A stretch of 64,000 nt of DNA, taken from Peptococcaceae bacterium BRH_c8a. GTDB taxonomy: Bacteria > Bacillota > Desulfotomaculia > Desulfotomaculales > Desulfallaceae. The translations under genes were made by a program, and so were the position numbers. The stretch is from the NCBI GenBank assembly GCA_000961575.1, contig LADP01000005.1:163815-227814 (forward strand). Reading direction: 5' to 3'. Shown here in pieces: positions 54,774-64,000 of the stretch. Below the pieces are notes generated by a model. The model had not been told where the DNA came from, searched no databases, and worked only from the letters and a program-made list of their open reading frames with translations. Numbering within the stretch: the first letter of the stretch is position 1; every line of letters starts with the position of its first letter.

Positions 54774-57137
54774 ATGAACGAGCGACATTTAAAACGACTT
54801 GAATTTGAGCGGGTTAAGGAACGGCTGGCGGGATTAGCCGCCTCGGAGCCCGGCCGTGAGCTGGCCTTAAACCTGACCCCCCTGAGGGATATTGATGATA
54901 TTAACGATGCGCTGGCCCGGGTTACCGAGGGCCGGGAAGTGTTGCGTTTGGAACCCAGCGCCCGACTGGACGGGTGGAACGATGTACGGGAGCAGGCGCG
55001 GCGTTGCGCCAGGGGTGGTGTGTTGGAACCTCTGGAATTGTGGCATGTTTTACAAACCTTGACTGCTTCGAGGTTAATCGCTTCTTTTTTTCGCGAGCGG
55101 CGGGATAAATATACCCGGTTAAGCGAAATCGCCTTAGGATTGGGCGATTTTCGGGAAGCTGAGAAGAAAATAAGTGGGGCCATACTGCCGGGTGGGGAAA
55201 TATCTGACCGGGCTTCAGAAAAGCTTTTTAGCCTAAGGAGACGAATTATTGCGACCCAACAGCGTGTCAAGGAAAAGCTGGACTCTATTATTAAGTCAAC
55301 TACCTACCAAAAATACTTGCAGGATCCCATTGTAACCATCCGGGAGAACCGCTATGTGGTGCCTGTAAAGCAGGAATACCGGGCCCAGGTGCCCGGTATT
55401 GTACACGACCAGTCGGCCAGCGGCGCCACCCTATTTATTGAGCCCATGCCGGTTGTGGAAGCTAATAACGAAGTGCGCACCCTGATGGCGGAGGAGAAGC
55501 AGGAGGTGGCCAGGATACTACAGGAACTATCCGCTGCGGTTGGAGATGTGGCGGAGGATCTGCTGTATGCACTGGAAATCCTGGGTCTCTTAGATTTCAT
55601 CATGGCCTGCGCTCGTTACAGCGAAAGCCTTAACGCCCTGGCCCCGCTAGTGGTGCCGGGGGCCAAGCTAGACATTCGAAAAGCGCGTCACCCGCTACTG
55701 CCGGGCAAGGCCGTACCCATTAGCATGCGCCTGGGTGAAAGCTTCGATATGCTGGTGGTCACCGGGCCCAATACCGGTGGCAAGACGGTGGCTCTTAAAA
55801 CGGTGGGGCTGATGGTGGTGATGGCCCATGCCGGGCTGCATTTGCCTGCCGATGAAGGCACCATTATTGGTATGTATAAAGACGTTTTTGTGGATGTAGG
55901 TGACGAGCAGAGCATTGAACAGTCGTTAAGCACATTTTCATCGCATATGTCCAACATTGTGGGTATCTTGTCCCAGGCGGAATCCGGTAGTCTGGTGTTG
56001 CTGGATGAACTGGGAGCGGGAACTGACCCCGACGAGGGCGCGGCATTGGCCCAGGCCATATTGGACCGGCTGCGCGAATTGGGTGCGGCCACGGTGGCCA
56101 CTACCCATTACGGGGAGCTAAAGAATTACGCTTTTACCGGCGAGCGGGTGGAAAATGCCAGTGTGGAGTTTGACCCGGAAACATTAAGGCCAACGTACAG
56201 ACTGCTAATTGGCCGGCCTGGCCAGAGCAACGCATTTGAAATCGCTTTGCGTCTTGGTCTGGACCAAACGGTGGTGCGGCAGGCCCGGGGCTATTTAACC
56301 GTGGAGCAGCGGGAGGTCGCGGATTTGATGCGTGATTTGGAAAAAGCCCGGGTGCAGGCCGAACGGGAAAGGGATGAGGCTGTAAAGCTGCGTCGGGAAG
56401 CCGAAGAAATCAGGGAGGAATACCAAGCACTTGCTGAAAAAATACGCATTCGCAGGGATGAGGTTATCTCTAAGGCGGTGGCGGAATCCAGGGAATTGGT
56501 CAGGAGAACCAGGCGGGAAGCCGATTATCTAGTCGAGGAGCTCAAAACGTCGCTAAAAGAGGAATCATCCCGCGCCCGGGATGCCACTATTGGTGACGCC
56601 AGGCGGCAGCTCAAAAAACTACAGGCTGAACTTGATCAGCAAGCGCCGGATGGTGGGCAGCGTACCGACACTCAGCCGCCCGAAGTGGTGCGACCAGGTG
56701 ATGAAGTCTTTATCCCTCGCTACGGACAACAAGGTACGGTGCTGGATGCGCCGGATCGGGATGGCAACGTGCACGTTCAGGTGGGCATGATTCGGATGAC
56801 CATTAACCGAACAGAACTGCGTGATTCTACTAGTAAAAAAAATAAGCAGCAAGAAACCGGTACTGGAAAACTGGTTCAGCAAAAAGCCCGGGATATTTCT
56901 ACCCGACTAGACCTCAGAGGCACGCGGGTGGAAGATGCGTTGGACGAGGTGGAAAAATACCTGGACGACGCTGTACTGGCCGGTCTTCCCGTAGTGTACC
57001 TTATACACGGCAAAGGAACTGGAGCGCTGCGTTCTGCTGTGCAGCAACTGCTAAGAGAGCACCCGCGGGTTAGTTTTTATCGATTGGGTGAACAGGGAGA
57101 AGGAGGAAGCGGGATTACAGTTGCCGAATTGACTTAA
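54774..57137 (+). CDS. mutS2: Endonuclease MutS2
   Basis: VVTGPNTGGKTVALKTVGLMVVMAHAGLHLPADEG; LLDELGAGTDPDEGAALAQAIL; C-terminal Smr domain LDLRGTRVEDALDEVEKYLDDAVLAGLPVVYLIHGKGTGALRSAV. Confidence 0.97.
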   Translation: MNERHLKRLEFERVKERLAGLAASEPGRELALNLTPLRDIDDINDALARVTEGREVLRLEPSARLDGWNDVREQARRCARGGVLEPLELWHVLQTLTASRLIASFFRERRDKYTRLSEIALGLGDFREAEKKISGAILPGGEISDRASEKLFSLRRRIIATQQRVKEKLDSIIKSTTYQKYLQDPIVTIRENRYVVPVKQEYRAQVPGIVHDQSASGATLFIEPMPVVEANNEVRTLMAEEKQEVARILQELSAAVGDVAEDLLYALEILGLLDFIMACARYSESLNALAPLVVPGAKLDIRKARHPLLPGKAVPISMRLGESFDMLVVTGPNTGGKTVALKTVGLMVVMAHAGLHLPADEGTIIGMYKDVFVDVGDEQSIEQSLSTFSSHMSNIVGILSQAESGSLVLLDELGAGTDPDEGAALAQAILDRLRELGAATVATTHYGELKNYAFTGERVENASVEFDPETLRPTYRLLIGRPGQSNAFEIALRLGLDQTVVRQARGYLTVEQREVADLMRDLEKARVQAERERDEAVKLRREAEEIREEYQALAEKIRIRRDEVISKAVAESRELVRRTRREADYLVEELKTSLKEESSRARDATIGDARRQLKKLQAELDQQAPDGGQRTDTQPPEVVRPGDEVFIPRYGQQGTVLDAPDRDGNVHVQVGMIRMTINRTELRDSTSKKNKQQETGTGKLVQQKARDISTRLDLRGTRVEDALDEVEKYLDDAVLAGLPVVYLIHGKGTGALRSAVQQLLREHPRVSFYRLGEQGEGGSGITVAELT

Positions 57138-57210
57138 ATGAATTAAAGTTTTTAGCTAAAAAAGCGTGATAGGAATACTCTTTTAAGTCAGTTAGTTTAT
57201 AACATAAATA

Positions 57211-57250
57211 AAGAAGATGGCCGTCAACCTGACGTCCATCTTCTTTACGT
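57211..57250. terminator. Bidirectional terminator between mutS2 and the lipoprotein gene
   Basis: AGAAGATGG-CCGTCAACCTGACGT-CCATCTTCTTT. Confidence 0.7.
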
Positions 57251-57273
57251 TAAATCGTATTAACAAAAATTTG

Positions 57274-58362
57274 CTACTTGATTTTCACAGTGTAGAAAAT
57301 ACCGTTTTCGTCGTCACCCTGCAGTCCGAAGGCAACGGTTCGCCCGTCACCACTCCACATGAAGTGACGAGGCGGTTCGTAACCGGCAAGTTCTTGCTCC
57401 AAAATACCGGTACTGCTTTCCAAGTCGAATACCCGGGCACTAAACCGGCCGCCTTCGATGGCCGTTATAAAAATGGCGAATTTACCATCCGGTCCGATGC
57501 TGCCCTCAACCGTGTTGTCTCCTGCAGCAATGTAATCAATTTGCCCGTCGCCAGTATTGAGCAACCCGACAGATGTTTTGGATTCCCCTTCCCATACCAG
57601 CACCAGCATGGTTTCGTTATCGTTAGTTGTATCGCAGTACAGGGCAAATTGGCCGTCATCCATATCGGATACCGGTGTAAATGTGCCCTCGATATCTGCC
57701 AGCATCAGGTCGGAGCGGTACCCGCTTTCCTTGTATTCCTGTTCGCCGGACTTGGATTGATTAGCATGTACGGCAAATAACAAGCCATTGTCATACCAAT
57801 CAACCGGCCTAGAAAGGAAATTAGGAATATTACCAAACTCGTATGTTTTCTTTTCTCCGGTTTCTGCGTTGTATATGAAGTAATCCGATGACCATTCTCG
57901 CACGAACATATACATGAATTTTCCCGAATCCGGCGACCATACTCCGAGATCCAGGGCTGAATCGCCCACGGTTGGGTTTTGATCCACGGAAGTAATAGCG
58001 CCGGTGTCTACGTCTAAAACTTGTAGGCCTAGGTCATCGGTAAAGGCTATTTTCGCGGCATTCGGAGAAAGCATCCCTGACCAGGCGTTGCCAATGGTTT
58101 TAACCTCACCGTTTTCTGGATTCCAGGTGGTCAATTTAGTGCCGGATAAACCAAAAAGAGAACCATCCGGCATAGTGGCGCTGGGGATAAAGTATTTTGG
58201 CGCCTTAGTTTCGGTGATAACAGCAGTATGTACCTGGTGGGGTGGAATTTCTGCTTTAGAATTGTCAACTGGTTCAGGGCGATCGTTTTTTGCACATCCG
58301 GAAGTGAGCAATAAAAAAACTATTAGTGCCATTAATAACTTTTTCAATGATTTCACCTTCAT
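57274..58362 (-). CDS. Lipoprotein with TolB/WD40-like beta-propeller repeats
   Basis: Lipobox LLTSGC; repeated motifs (AFTDDLGLQVLDVDTGAI, GVWSPDSGKFMYMFV, FMWSGDGRTVAFGLQGDDENGIFYTVK). Confidence 0.75.
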   Translation of the reverse strand: MKVKSLKKLLMALIVFLLLTSGCAKNDRPEPVDNSKAEIPPHQVHTAVITETKAPKYFIPSATMPDGSLFGLSGTKLTTWNPENGEVKTIGNAWSGMLSPNAAKIAFTDDLGLQVLDVDTGAITSVDQNPTVGDSALDLGVWSPDSGKFMYMFVREWSSDYFIYNAETGEKKTYEFGNIPNFLSRPVDWYDNGLLFAVHANQSKSGEQEYKESGYRSDLMLADIEGTFTPVSDMDDGQFALYCDTTNDNETMLVLVWEGESKTSVGLLNTGDGQIDYIAAGDNTVEGSIGPDGKFAIFITAIEGGRFSARVFDLESSTGILEQELAGYEPPRHFMWSGDGRTVAFGLQGDDENGIFYTVKIK

Positions 58363-58484
58363 TTTTATTTTTGATTAATGACGAAATTATAGACTAAAAA
58401 TATTATTAAAAAGTTCCCAAAACCCACATGCCTTTGTTCGCTAACTCTATACAGCATAAGTAAAAGTAGGGTGGCATAGCCACC

Positions 58485-60806
58485 CTACCTGCGATTTCCG
58501 TTACCCGGTTTATCGTTCCGGTTGGGGTCGTTATTATTGTCGTCCGAGTCATCCGAATCACCCGGGTTGTAATTAGGATCCGGCCAGGGGAAACCGTTAT
58601 TACCCGGGAAGAATGCAGATTCGGCGCTGTGCACATCGCAAATTTCGGTTGGCAGTCGCTGGTCAAAATCGGCCACGTTTTCTGGCACGGAGTAGGGAAG
58701 TTTAAGCATTACCCGGGTAATGCGATCCGGACAGTATTCATTCGGCAACTGACCTGTTGTAGCGCAAACTTCAGCCAGAACATGCACATTGTCCGTTTCT
58801 GATGGCACCGTGCCGGCGGCGAAGAGGTCGGTCACCAGGTGCTCAGGCGGAGTGTTTGGCCCCGGTAACAGACCGGATTTTTTGTCAACCGTAGCAGAAA
58901 CAATACCTGCCGGGCGTACGAAATTTTGAACCGGTTTGTCCTTGTGTGCCTGCGTCATTACCTCCCGCCAGATTTTAGCTGGGAAAGTACCCCCATAACT
59001 GCGGGACATCCTAGTGGGCTGATCGTAACCGATCCACACTACTCCTACCAGGTCGGGGGTGTAGCCGGCAAACCAGATATCCTTACCCTCGTCCGTGGTA
59101 CCGGTTTTTCCCGCTACGGGGCGGTCGGCTAGTCGGGCGTTTGTGCCGGTACCTGACTGAACCACCGACTGCAACATACTTGTTGTAAGGTAAGCCGTGG
59201 TCTCCTTCATAGCCCGCCTGGGAGAAGGATCGGCTTCATAAATTATGTTACCCTCACGGTCTTCAACTTTCACTATTGCGTGGGGGGTGTTATAGATACC
59301 CTGGTTGGGAAATGCGGCGTAAGCCGCCGCCAACTGCAGCGGGGTTACCTCCTGGCTGCCCAGTGCCATGGCCGGGCCCAGGGCCTGAAAGTTTAAATCC
59401 ATGCGGCTGGCAAATTTGATTGCTTCAGGCATTGTTACATGTTCCATTAACAATTTAACCGCCGCTATGTTAACCGAACTGGTCAACGCAGCGCGCATGG
59501 TGATTAGTCCCTTGAAACCGCCGCTGTCGTTTTTGGGTGCGTAATTACTGTATGCAGGGAACTTGATTGGTGCGTCGTCAATAATACTGGCCGGCCCCAT
59601 GCCTGCAAATTCAATGGCCGGCGCGTAAGCAAGGAGCGGCTTGATTGACGAACCGGGTTGGCGGGGCGACATGGTAGCCCGGTTTAGCGCCCTCATCTGA
59701 GTGTGTTCCCTGCCGCCAACTAGCGCTCTGATGCTGCCGTCCCGAGGATCCAGCACCACCATAGAACCTTGGGGTTGCAGTAATCCTGCTTCGTTTTTGG
59801 TTGAAGCCGGGAAGTTATCAGGCTTGTCCAGGGCAGCTTCAACGTAGCTTTGGATTTTTGGATCCATAGTGGTATAAACTTTTAGACCGCCCGTAAAAAC
59901 CGCGTCCTCGCCGAAACTAGCCAGCAACCGGTCGGTAATATAATCAACAAAGTAGGGGTACGGGTATCTGGACGGTGCGTTTTCGCTTTGTCTAAGTGGT
60001 ATTACTTCAGCTTTAACCTGCTGGTAAGTCGGCTCGTCAATAAAACCGTAAGTCTGCATGTCCTGCAGTACCTGATTGCGACGAGTCATGGCCGCTTCCA
60101 TATTCACATAAGGAGAATAATTGCTGGGTGAGTTAGTTATCCCGGCCAAAACCGCCGATTCATTAATGGTTAATTCCCCGGCATCCTTACCGAAATAAAC
60201 CTGGGCAGCGGCCTGGACGCCGTATGCTCCTTCTCCCAAGTAAATTCGGTTAAGGTACATCCCCAGAATTTCGTCCTTGGAATACCTTCTTTCCAACTGA
60301 AAAGATAATAAAGCCTCTTGAATTTTTCTTTTTATTGTTTGTTCCGGTGTCAAAAAGGACATTTTGACTAACTGCTGGGTAATTGTACTGCCGCCTTGGA
60401 AGACGCGTTCAATACCTATGAAATGGAGTGCGTCGTTAAAAGCAGCACGGAAAATAGCCTTAATTCTGATTCCATGGTGATCGTAAAAAAGATGGTCTTC
60501 GGCTGCCAGGAAGGCTTCCTTGACGTGCTCGGGCAACGAACTAACCGATACTTCAACCCGGTTTTCCAGGCCTATTTGGGTGACTAGCTTTTCATCTTGG
60601 TCGTAAATTTGGGTTGCCGTGGCTGGTACAAGCTTGGCGTCGTCCAACGGCGGCAGGTCTTTAACGCTGACGGCTACCAGTCCCATTGCGGCACCGGCGG
60701 TGGTTAATAAGACGAGAATGGCAATAAAAATAATCAGCCTGAGTGGTTTCAGTCTTTTTTTTCTGCGCTTGTGGTTTCCGTTATTGTTTTTACTACTTTG
60801 TGACAA
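58485..60806 (-). CDS. Penicillin-binding protein 1A (transglycosylase/transpeptidase)
   Basis: AAEDHLFYDHHGIRIKAIFRAAFND, GGSTITQQLVKM, QPGSSIKPLLAYAPAIEF (SxxK), GKTGTTDEGKDIWFAGYTPD; likely TTG start after GGGAGGGA. Confidence 0.95.
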   Translation of the reverse strand: MSQSSKNNNGNHKRRKKRLKPLRLIIFIAILVLLTTAGAAMGLVAVSVKDLPPLDDAKLVPATATQIYDQDEKLVTQIGLENRVEVSVSSLPEHVKEAFLAAEDHLFYDHHGIRIKAIFRAAFNDALHFIGIERVFQGGSTITQQLVKMSFLTPEQTIKRKIQEALLSFQLERRYSKDEILGMYLNRIYLGEGAYGVQAAAQVYFGKDAGELTINESAVLAGITNSPSNYSPYVNMEAAMTRRNQVLQDMQTYGFIDEPTYQQVKAEVIPLRQSENAPSRYPYPYFVDYITDRLLASFGEDAVFTGGLKVYTTMDPKIQSYVEAALDKPDNFPASTKNEAGLLQPQGSMVVLDPRDGSIRALVGGREHTQMRALNRATMSPRQPGSSIKPLLAYAPAIEFAGMGPASIIDDAPIKFPAYSNYAPKNDSGGFKGLITMRAALTSSVNIAAVKLLMEHVTMPEAIKFASRMDLNFQALGPAMALGSQEVTPLQLAAAYAAFPNQGIYNTPHAIVKVEDREGNIIYEADPSPRRAMKETTAYLTTSMLQSVVQSGTGTNARLADRPVAGKTGTTDEGKDIWFAGYTPDLVGVVWIGYDQPTRMSRSYGGTFPAKIWREVMTQAHKDKPVQNFVRPAGIVSATVDKKSGLLPGPNTPPEHLVTDLFAAGTVPSETDNVHVLAEVCATTGQLPNEYCPDRITRVMLKLPYSVPENVADFDQRLPTEICDVHSAESAFFPGNNGFPWPDPNYNPGDSDDSDDNNNDPNRNDKPGNGNRR

Positions 60807-60975
60807 TTTAATCCCTCCCTTAGGGAATCGGGGGCCGGGCACATCAACGCAATTATACCATAACCGATTAAAAAGTATTAGCACAGAAATTGGTATGTCC
60901 GGAACATAATCTTGTAACCCAATACCGATATTGGTATAATTTTAAATTAAGGCCATCTGAAAGGAGTATTTACTA

Positions 60976-62193
60976 ATGCTTTCTGTAGAGAAACAAATGG
61001 AGATTATCAAACGAGGCGTAGTAGAAATAGTGCCGGAAGCAGAATTGGTTGCCAAACTGGAACGTTCCGTAAAAACCGGAGAGCCTTTACATATTAAGCT
61101 GGGCCTTGATCCCACCGCTCCCGATATCCATCTGGGACATACCGTGGTGCTCCAAAAGATTAGACAGTTTCAGGACTTGGGTCACCGAACAACTATCATT
61201 TTGGGAGATTTCACTGCCCGAATCGGAGACCCCACGGGCAAATCGGAAACTAGGAAGCAGCTTACCGAAGAGCAGGTACTGGAAAATGCCAAAACTTATG
61301 AAAGACAAATCTTTAAAGTTTTGGATCCGGCTAGGACAACCCTTACATTTAACAGTAAATGGCTTTCTCCGCTGAACTTCGCGCAGGTTATTGAATTGGC
61401 TGCCAAGTATACTGTAGCCAGGATGTTGGAACGGGATGATTTTGACAAGCGTTTTAAGGAAGGTCTTCCGATTAGTGTACACGAATTTTTCTACCCTCTG
61501 ATGCAGGGTTTTGATTCGGTAGCCCTGCGTGCTGACGTGGAACTGGGTGGTACGGATCAAAAGTTTAATTTGTTGATGGGCCGCACGTTGCAGCGGGAAT
61601 ACGGCCAGGAACCACAGGTGGCCCTGATGATGCCTATTATTGAGGGTACTGACGGTGTGCAAAAGATGAGCAAAAGCCTGGGTAATTATATAGGCATTGA
61701 TGAAAAAGCCGAAGAAATGTACGGCAAAACTATGAGCATACCCGACCAGTTGATGGTTCGGTACTATGAGTTGCTTACCCCCGTATCACTCGACGAGGTG
61801 AGCCGGATCGCCACAGGGATACAAACCGGTGAGGTGCACCCCCGGGATGTCAAGATGCGGTTAGCCCGTGAGATAGTATCTTTCTATCATGATCGAGAAG
61901 CTGCAGTGCGGGCTGAAGAAGAATTTAAACGAGTTTTCCAACAGCACGACCTGCCTGAGGATATGCCCACCTTTAGCGTCTCCGCGGACATGTTGGAAGA
62001 CGGGCGTGTATGGTTGCCGAAACTAATGCAGCAGGCCGGTCTATGTTCCAGCACCAGCGAGGCCAGACGGCTTATCCAGCAGGGCGCGGTAAAGGTAAAT
62101 GGTGAGAGATTCGCAGACACTGAACAAAAATTAAAACCTGAACCGGGGATGGTGATTAAAGCCGGTAAACGAAAGTTTTTACGAATAGAATAG
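60976..62193 (+). CDS. tyrS: Tyrosyl-tRNA synthetase
   Basis: LGLDPTAPDIHLGHTVVLQKIRQFQDLGH; GDFTARIGDPTGKSETRKQLT; KMSKSLGN; C-terminal S4 domain. Confidence 0.98.
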   Translation: MLSVEKQMEIIKRGVVEIVPEAELVAKLERSVKTGEPLHIKLGLDPTAPDIHLGHTVVLQKIRQFQDLGHRTTIILGDFTARIGDPTGKSETRKQLTEEQVLENAKTYERQIFKVLDPARTTLTFNSKWLSPLNFAQVIELAAKYTVARMLERDDFDKRFKEGLPISVHEFFYPLMQGFDSVALRADVELGGTDQKFNLLMGRTLQREYGQEPQVALMMPIIEGTDGVQKMSKSLGNYIGIDEKAEEMYGKTMSIPDQLMVRYYELLTPVSLDEVSRIATGIQTGEVHPRDVKMRLAREIVSFYHDREAAVRAEEEFKRVFQQHDLPEDMPTFSVSADMLEDGRVWLPKLMQQAGLCSSTSEARRLIQQGAVKVNGERFADTEQKLKPEPGMVIKAGKRKFLRIE

Positions 62194-62217
62194 GGTTTCT
62201 TACCATTGAATAGATCC

Positions 62218-62243
62218 AGCGCGCTAAAATGGCGCGCTTTTTT
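62218..62243 (+). terminator. Terminator of tyrS
   Basis: AGCGCGC-TAAAATG-GCGCGCT followed by TTTTT. Confidence 0.75.
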
Positions 62244-62290
62244 CATTGGAAGTCGGTTACCCCCATATACTGATATAAACGAACCATGGG

Positions 62291-62956
62291 GTGAAGCTAA
62301 TGTTCAGAAGAAGAAAGCCCTTTCGCCGACGTTTGGCCTTGTTATTAATGCTGGCACTGGTTTGCGGTGTTTATTTGTTTTTCGATCTGCGGGTTCGCCC
62401 CACGCTTTTGACAGTGGCTGATATTCAGGTTACCAGGATGGCCGTTGAAGCGATTAATAAAACAGTACAACAGGAAGTTTCCCGTAATAACATAGGGTAC
62501 CAGGATTTTATTACTGTACACCGGGACTATAACGGGCGGGTGGCCCTGATGCAAGCCAATACGGTGCAAATAAATAAGCTAGCGGCAGATATAACCCTGG
62601 ATGTGCAGCAAAGGCTGCGCGGTTTGGAAAGAGAGCAGGTCTCTGTTCCGTTCGGCCAAATCATGGGTAGTCGTATTTTTGCTGACCTGGGGCCCCGCAT
62701 AAGTATACGCATTTACCCCATGGGTGTTGTTAACGTGGACGTAATGGATAGTTTTGAACAGGCGGGTATCAACCAGACTCGGCATAAGATATACTTTGAC
62801 TTTACCACCATGGTACGGGTAGTTATACCCCTTTACAGCGGTGAAGTTGAAGTGGTCACCAAGGTTCCGGTGGCGGAAAGCATTATCGTGGGTGATGTCC
62901 CCGACGCGGTAATTAACCTACCCAGCGGAATATTGGGTAGCGGCGGGTTGAAGTGA
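62291..62956 (+). CDS. yunB: Sporulation protein YunB
   Basis: FDLRVRPTLLTVADIQVTRMAVEAINKTVQQEVSRNNIGYQDFITVHRDYNGRVALMQANTVQINKLAADIT...FGQIMGSRIFADLGPRISIRIYPMG. Confidence 0.92.
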   Translation: MKLMFRRRKPFRRRLALLLMLALVCGVYLFFDLRVRPTLLTVADIQVTRMAVEAINKTVQQEVSRNNIGYQDFITVHRDYNGRVALMQANTVQINKLAADITLDVQQRLRGLEREQVSVPFGQIMGSRIFADLGPRISIRIYPMGVVNVDVMDSFEQAGINQTRHKIYFDFTTMVRVVIPLYSGEVEVVTKVPVAESIIVGDVPDAVINLPSGILGSGGLK

Positions 62957-63229
62957 ATTAAGGGTCAGGCAAATGGGTAATGGGGCATTTAGTACACGCT
63001 ATTAATGAAGAATTTATAAAAATAGCAAAAAGTTACGAATAAAAAACGGTCGGGTAAAGAATAATTTATAATGAAGAAATGTTAAAGACTAAGCAATAGG
63101 CTTAGCTGATAGCCCATCACGTAAACTTACATAAATAAGATAGGTTTTCGGGATTGCATATGGTATGGGCATTTGCTTTTAAGTCGGTGTAGCATATTCC
63201 GCCGTGTTAAAAAAAAAGCGTGTTCTCGG

Positions 63230-63259
63230 TTGACACAGATATGTTGAATATGCTATATT
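63230..63259 (+). promoter_or_regulatory. rRNA operon promoter P1
   Basis: TTGACA-18 bp-TATATT upstream of 16S rRNA. Confidence 0.65.
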
Positions 63260-63388
63260 AATTAATCTGTCGTCGACGCGAGTGTCGAAACATAACTGGA
63301 ATAAATTGATGCTTGAACGGCAGCAACGAAAGTGATATTATAAGGGATGTTGGCTCGAGTGAGTCGGTGCAGCAGGGATTAACGGCAC

Positions 63389-63417
63389 TTGACAGTGCAA
63401 AAGAGCCATGATACAAT
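63389..63417 (+). promoter_or_regulatory. rRNA operon promoter P2
   Basis: TTGACA-17 bp-TACAAT upstream of 16S rRNA. Confidence 0.75.
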
Positions 63418-63461
63418 GATAAACGCCGCTGAAAACAAAGTGGCAGAAAACGGTAATAACA

Positions 63462-63480
63462 GGTCTTTGAAAACTAAACA
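63462..63480 (+). promoter_or_regulatory. boxA-like rRNA antitermination element
   Basis: GGTCTTTGAAAACTAAACA, a boxA-like sequence in the rRNA leader. Confidence 0.55.
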
Positions 63481-63586
63481 GAGTAAAGAGAAGCGAAAGC
63501 AAGCGAACAAAAAACCTCGTCAAACAGCTTTTATTAGCTAAAGTAAGCGAGTAATTCTTGAGAATAAAGATTAAACTCTTTATATA

Positions 63587-64000
<414 letters not shown>

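Noticed and set aside
54536-55270. 244-aa minus-strand ORF opposite U32 peptidase/mutS2
   Set aside because: Shadow ORF across two conserved genes.

Overview
The window looks like an ordinary chromosomal segment of an endospore-forming, Gram-positive Firmicute. Gene content and style suggest a Desulfotomaculum-like member of the Peptococcaceae (inference, not tested). Most of it is housekeeping: coaE, ytaF, mutM, polA; thrS; infC-rpmI-rplT; a trmH-like gene; pheST; zapA; polX; mpg; a NIF3-family gene; a U32 peptidase; mutS2; a PBP1A; tyrS; yunB; and the start of a 16S rRNA gene that runs off the right edge. Sporulation and envelope genes also recur: a SleB-like hydrolase, sigI/rsgI, Mn catalase, DUF421 proteins, YjcZ-like microproteins, CotF-like proteins, ytxC, dacF and a polysaccharide deacetylase. 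RNA features recognised by eye are a c-di-AMP (ydaO/yuaA) riboswitch, a yybP-ykoY Mn2+ riboswitch, Thr and Phe T-box leaders, an infC/L20-type leader, tRNA-Leu(GAG) and tRNA-Val(GAC). I found no CRISPR array, prophage, transposase or recognisable defence system. The observations most worth a second look are: (1) a foldback, MITE-like element of about 133 bp bounded by 10-bp direct repeats; (2) a secreted stalk-domain + FMN-binding protein with an FMNylation motif, in a cluster with ApbE, NusG_II and Gx-transporter genes; (3) a LysR regulator gene disrupted by one missing base in a poly-A tract; (4) three tiny YjcZ-like genes absent from the ORF track, around a DUF421-DUF4363-DUF421 cluster; (5) a terminator-like hairpin between the pheS promoter and its T-box; (6) short repeats, one of them inside the thrS T-box leader.
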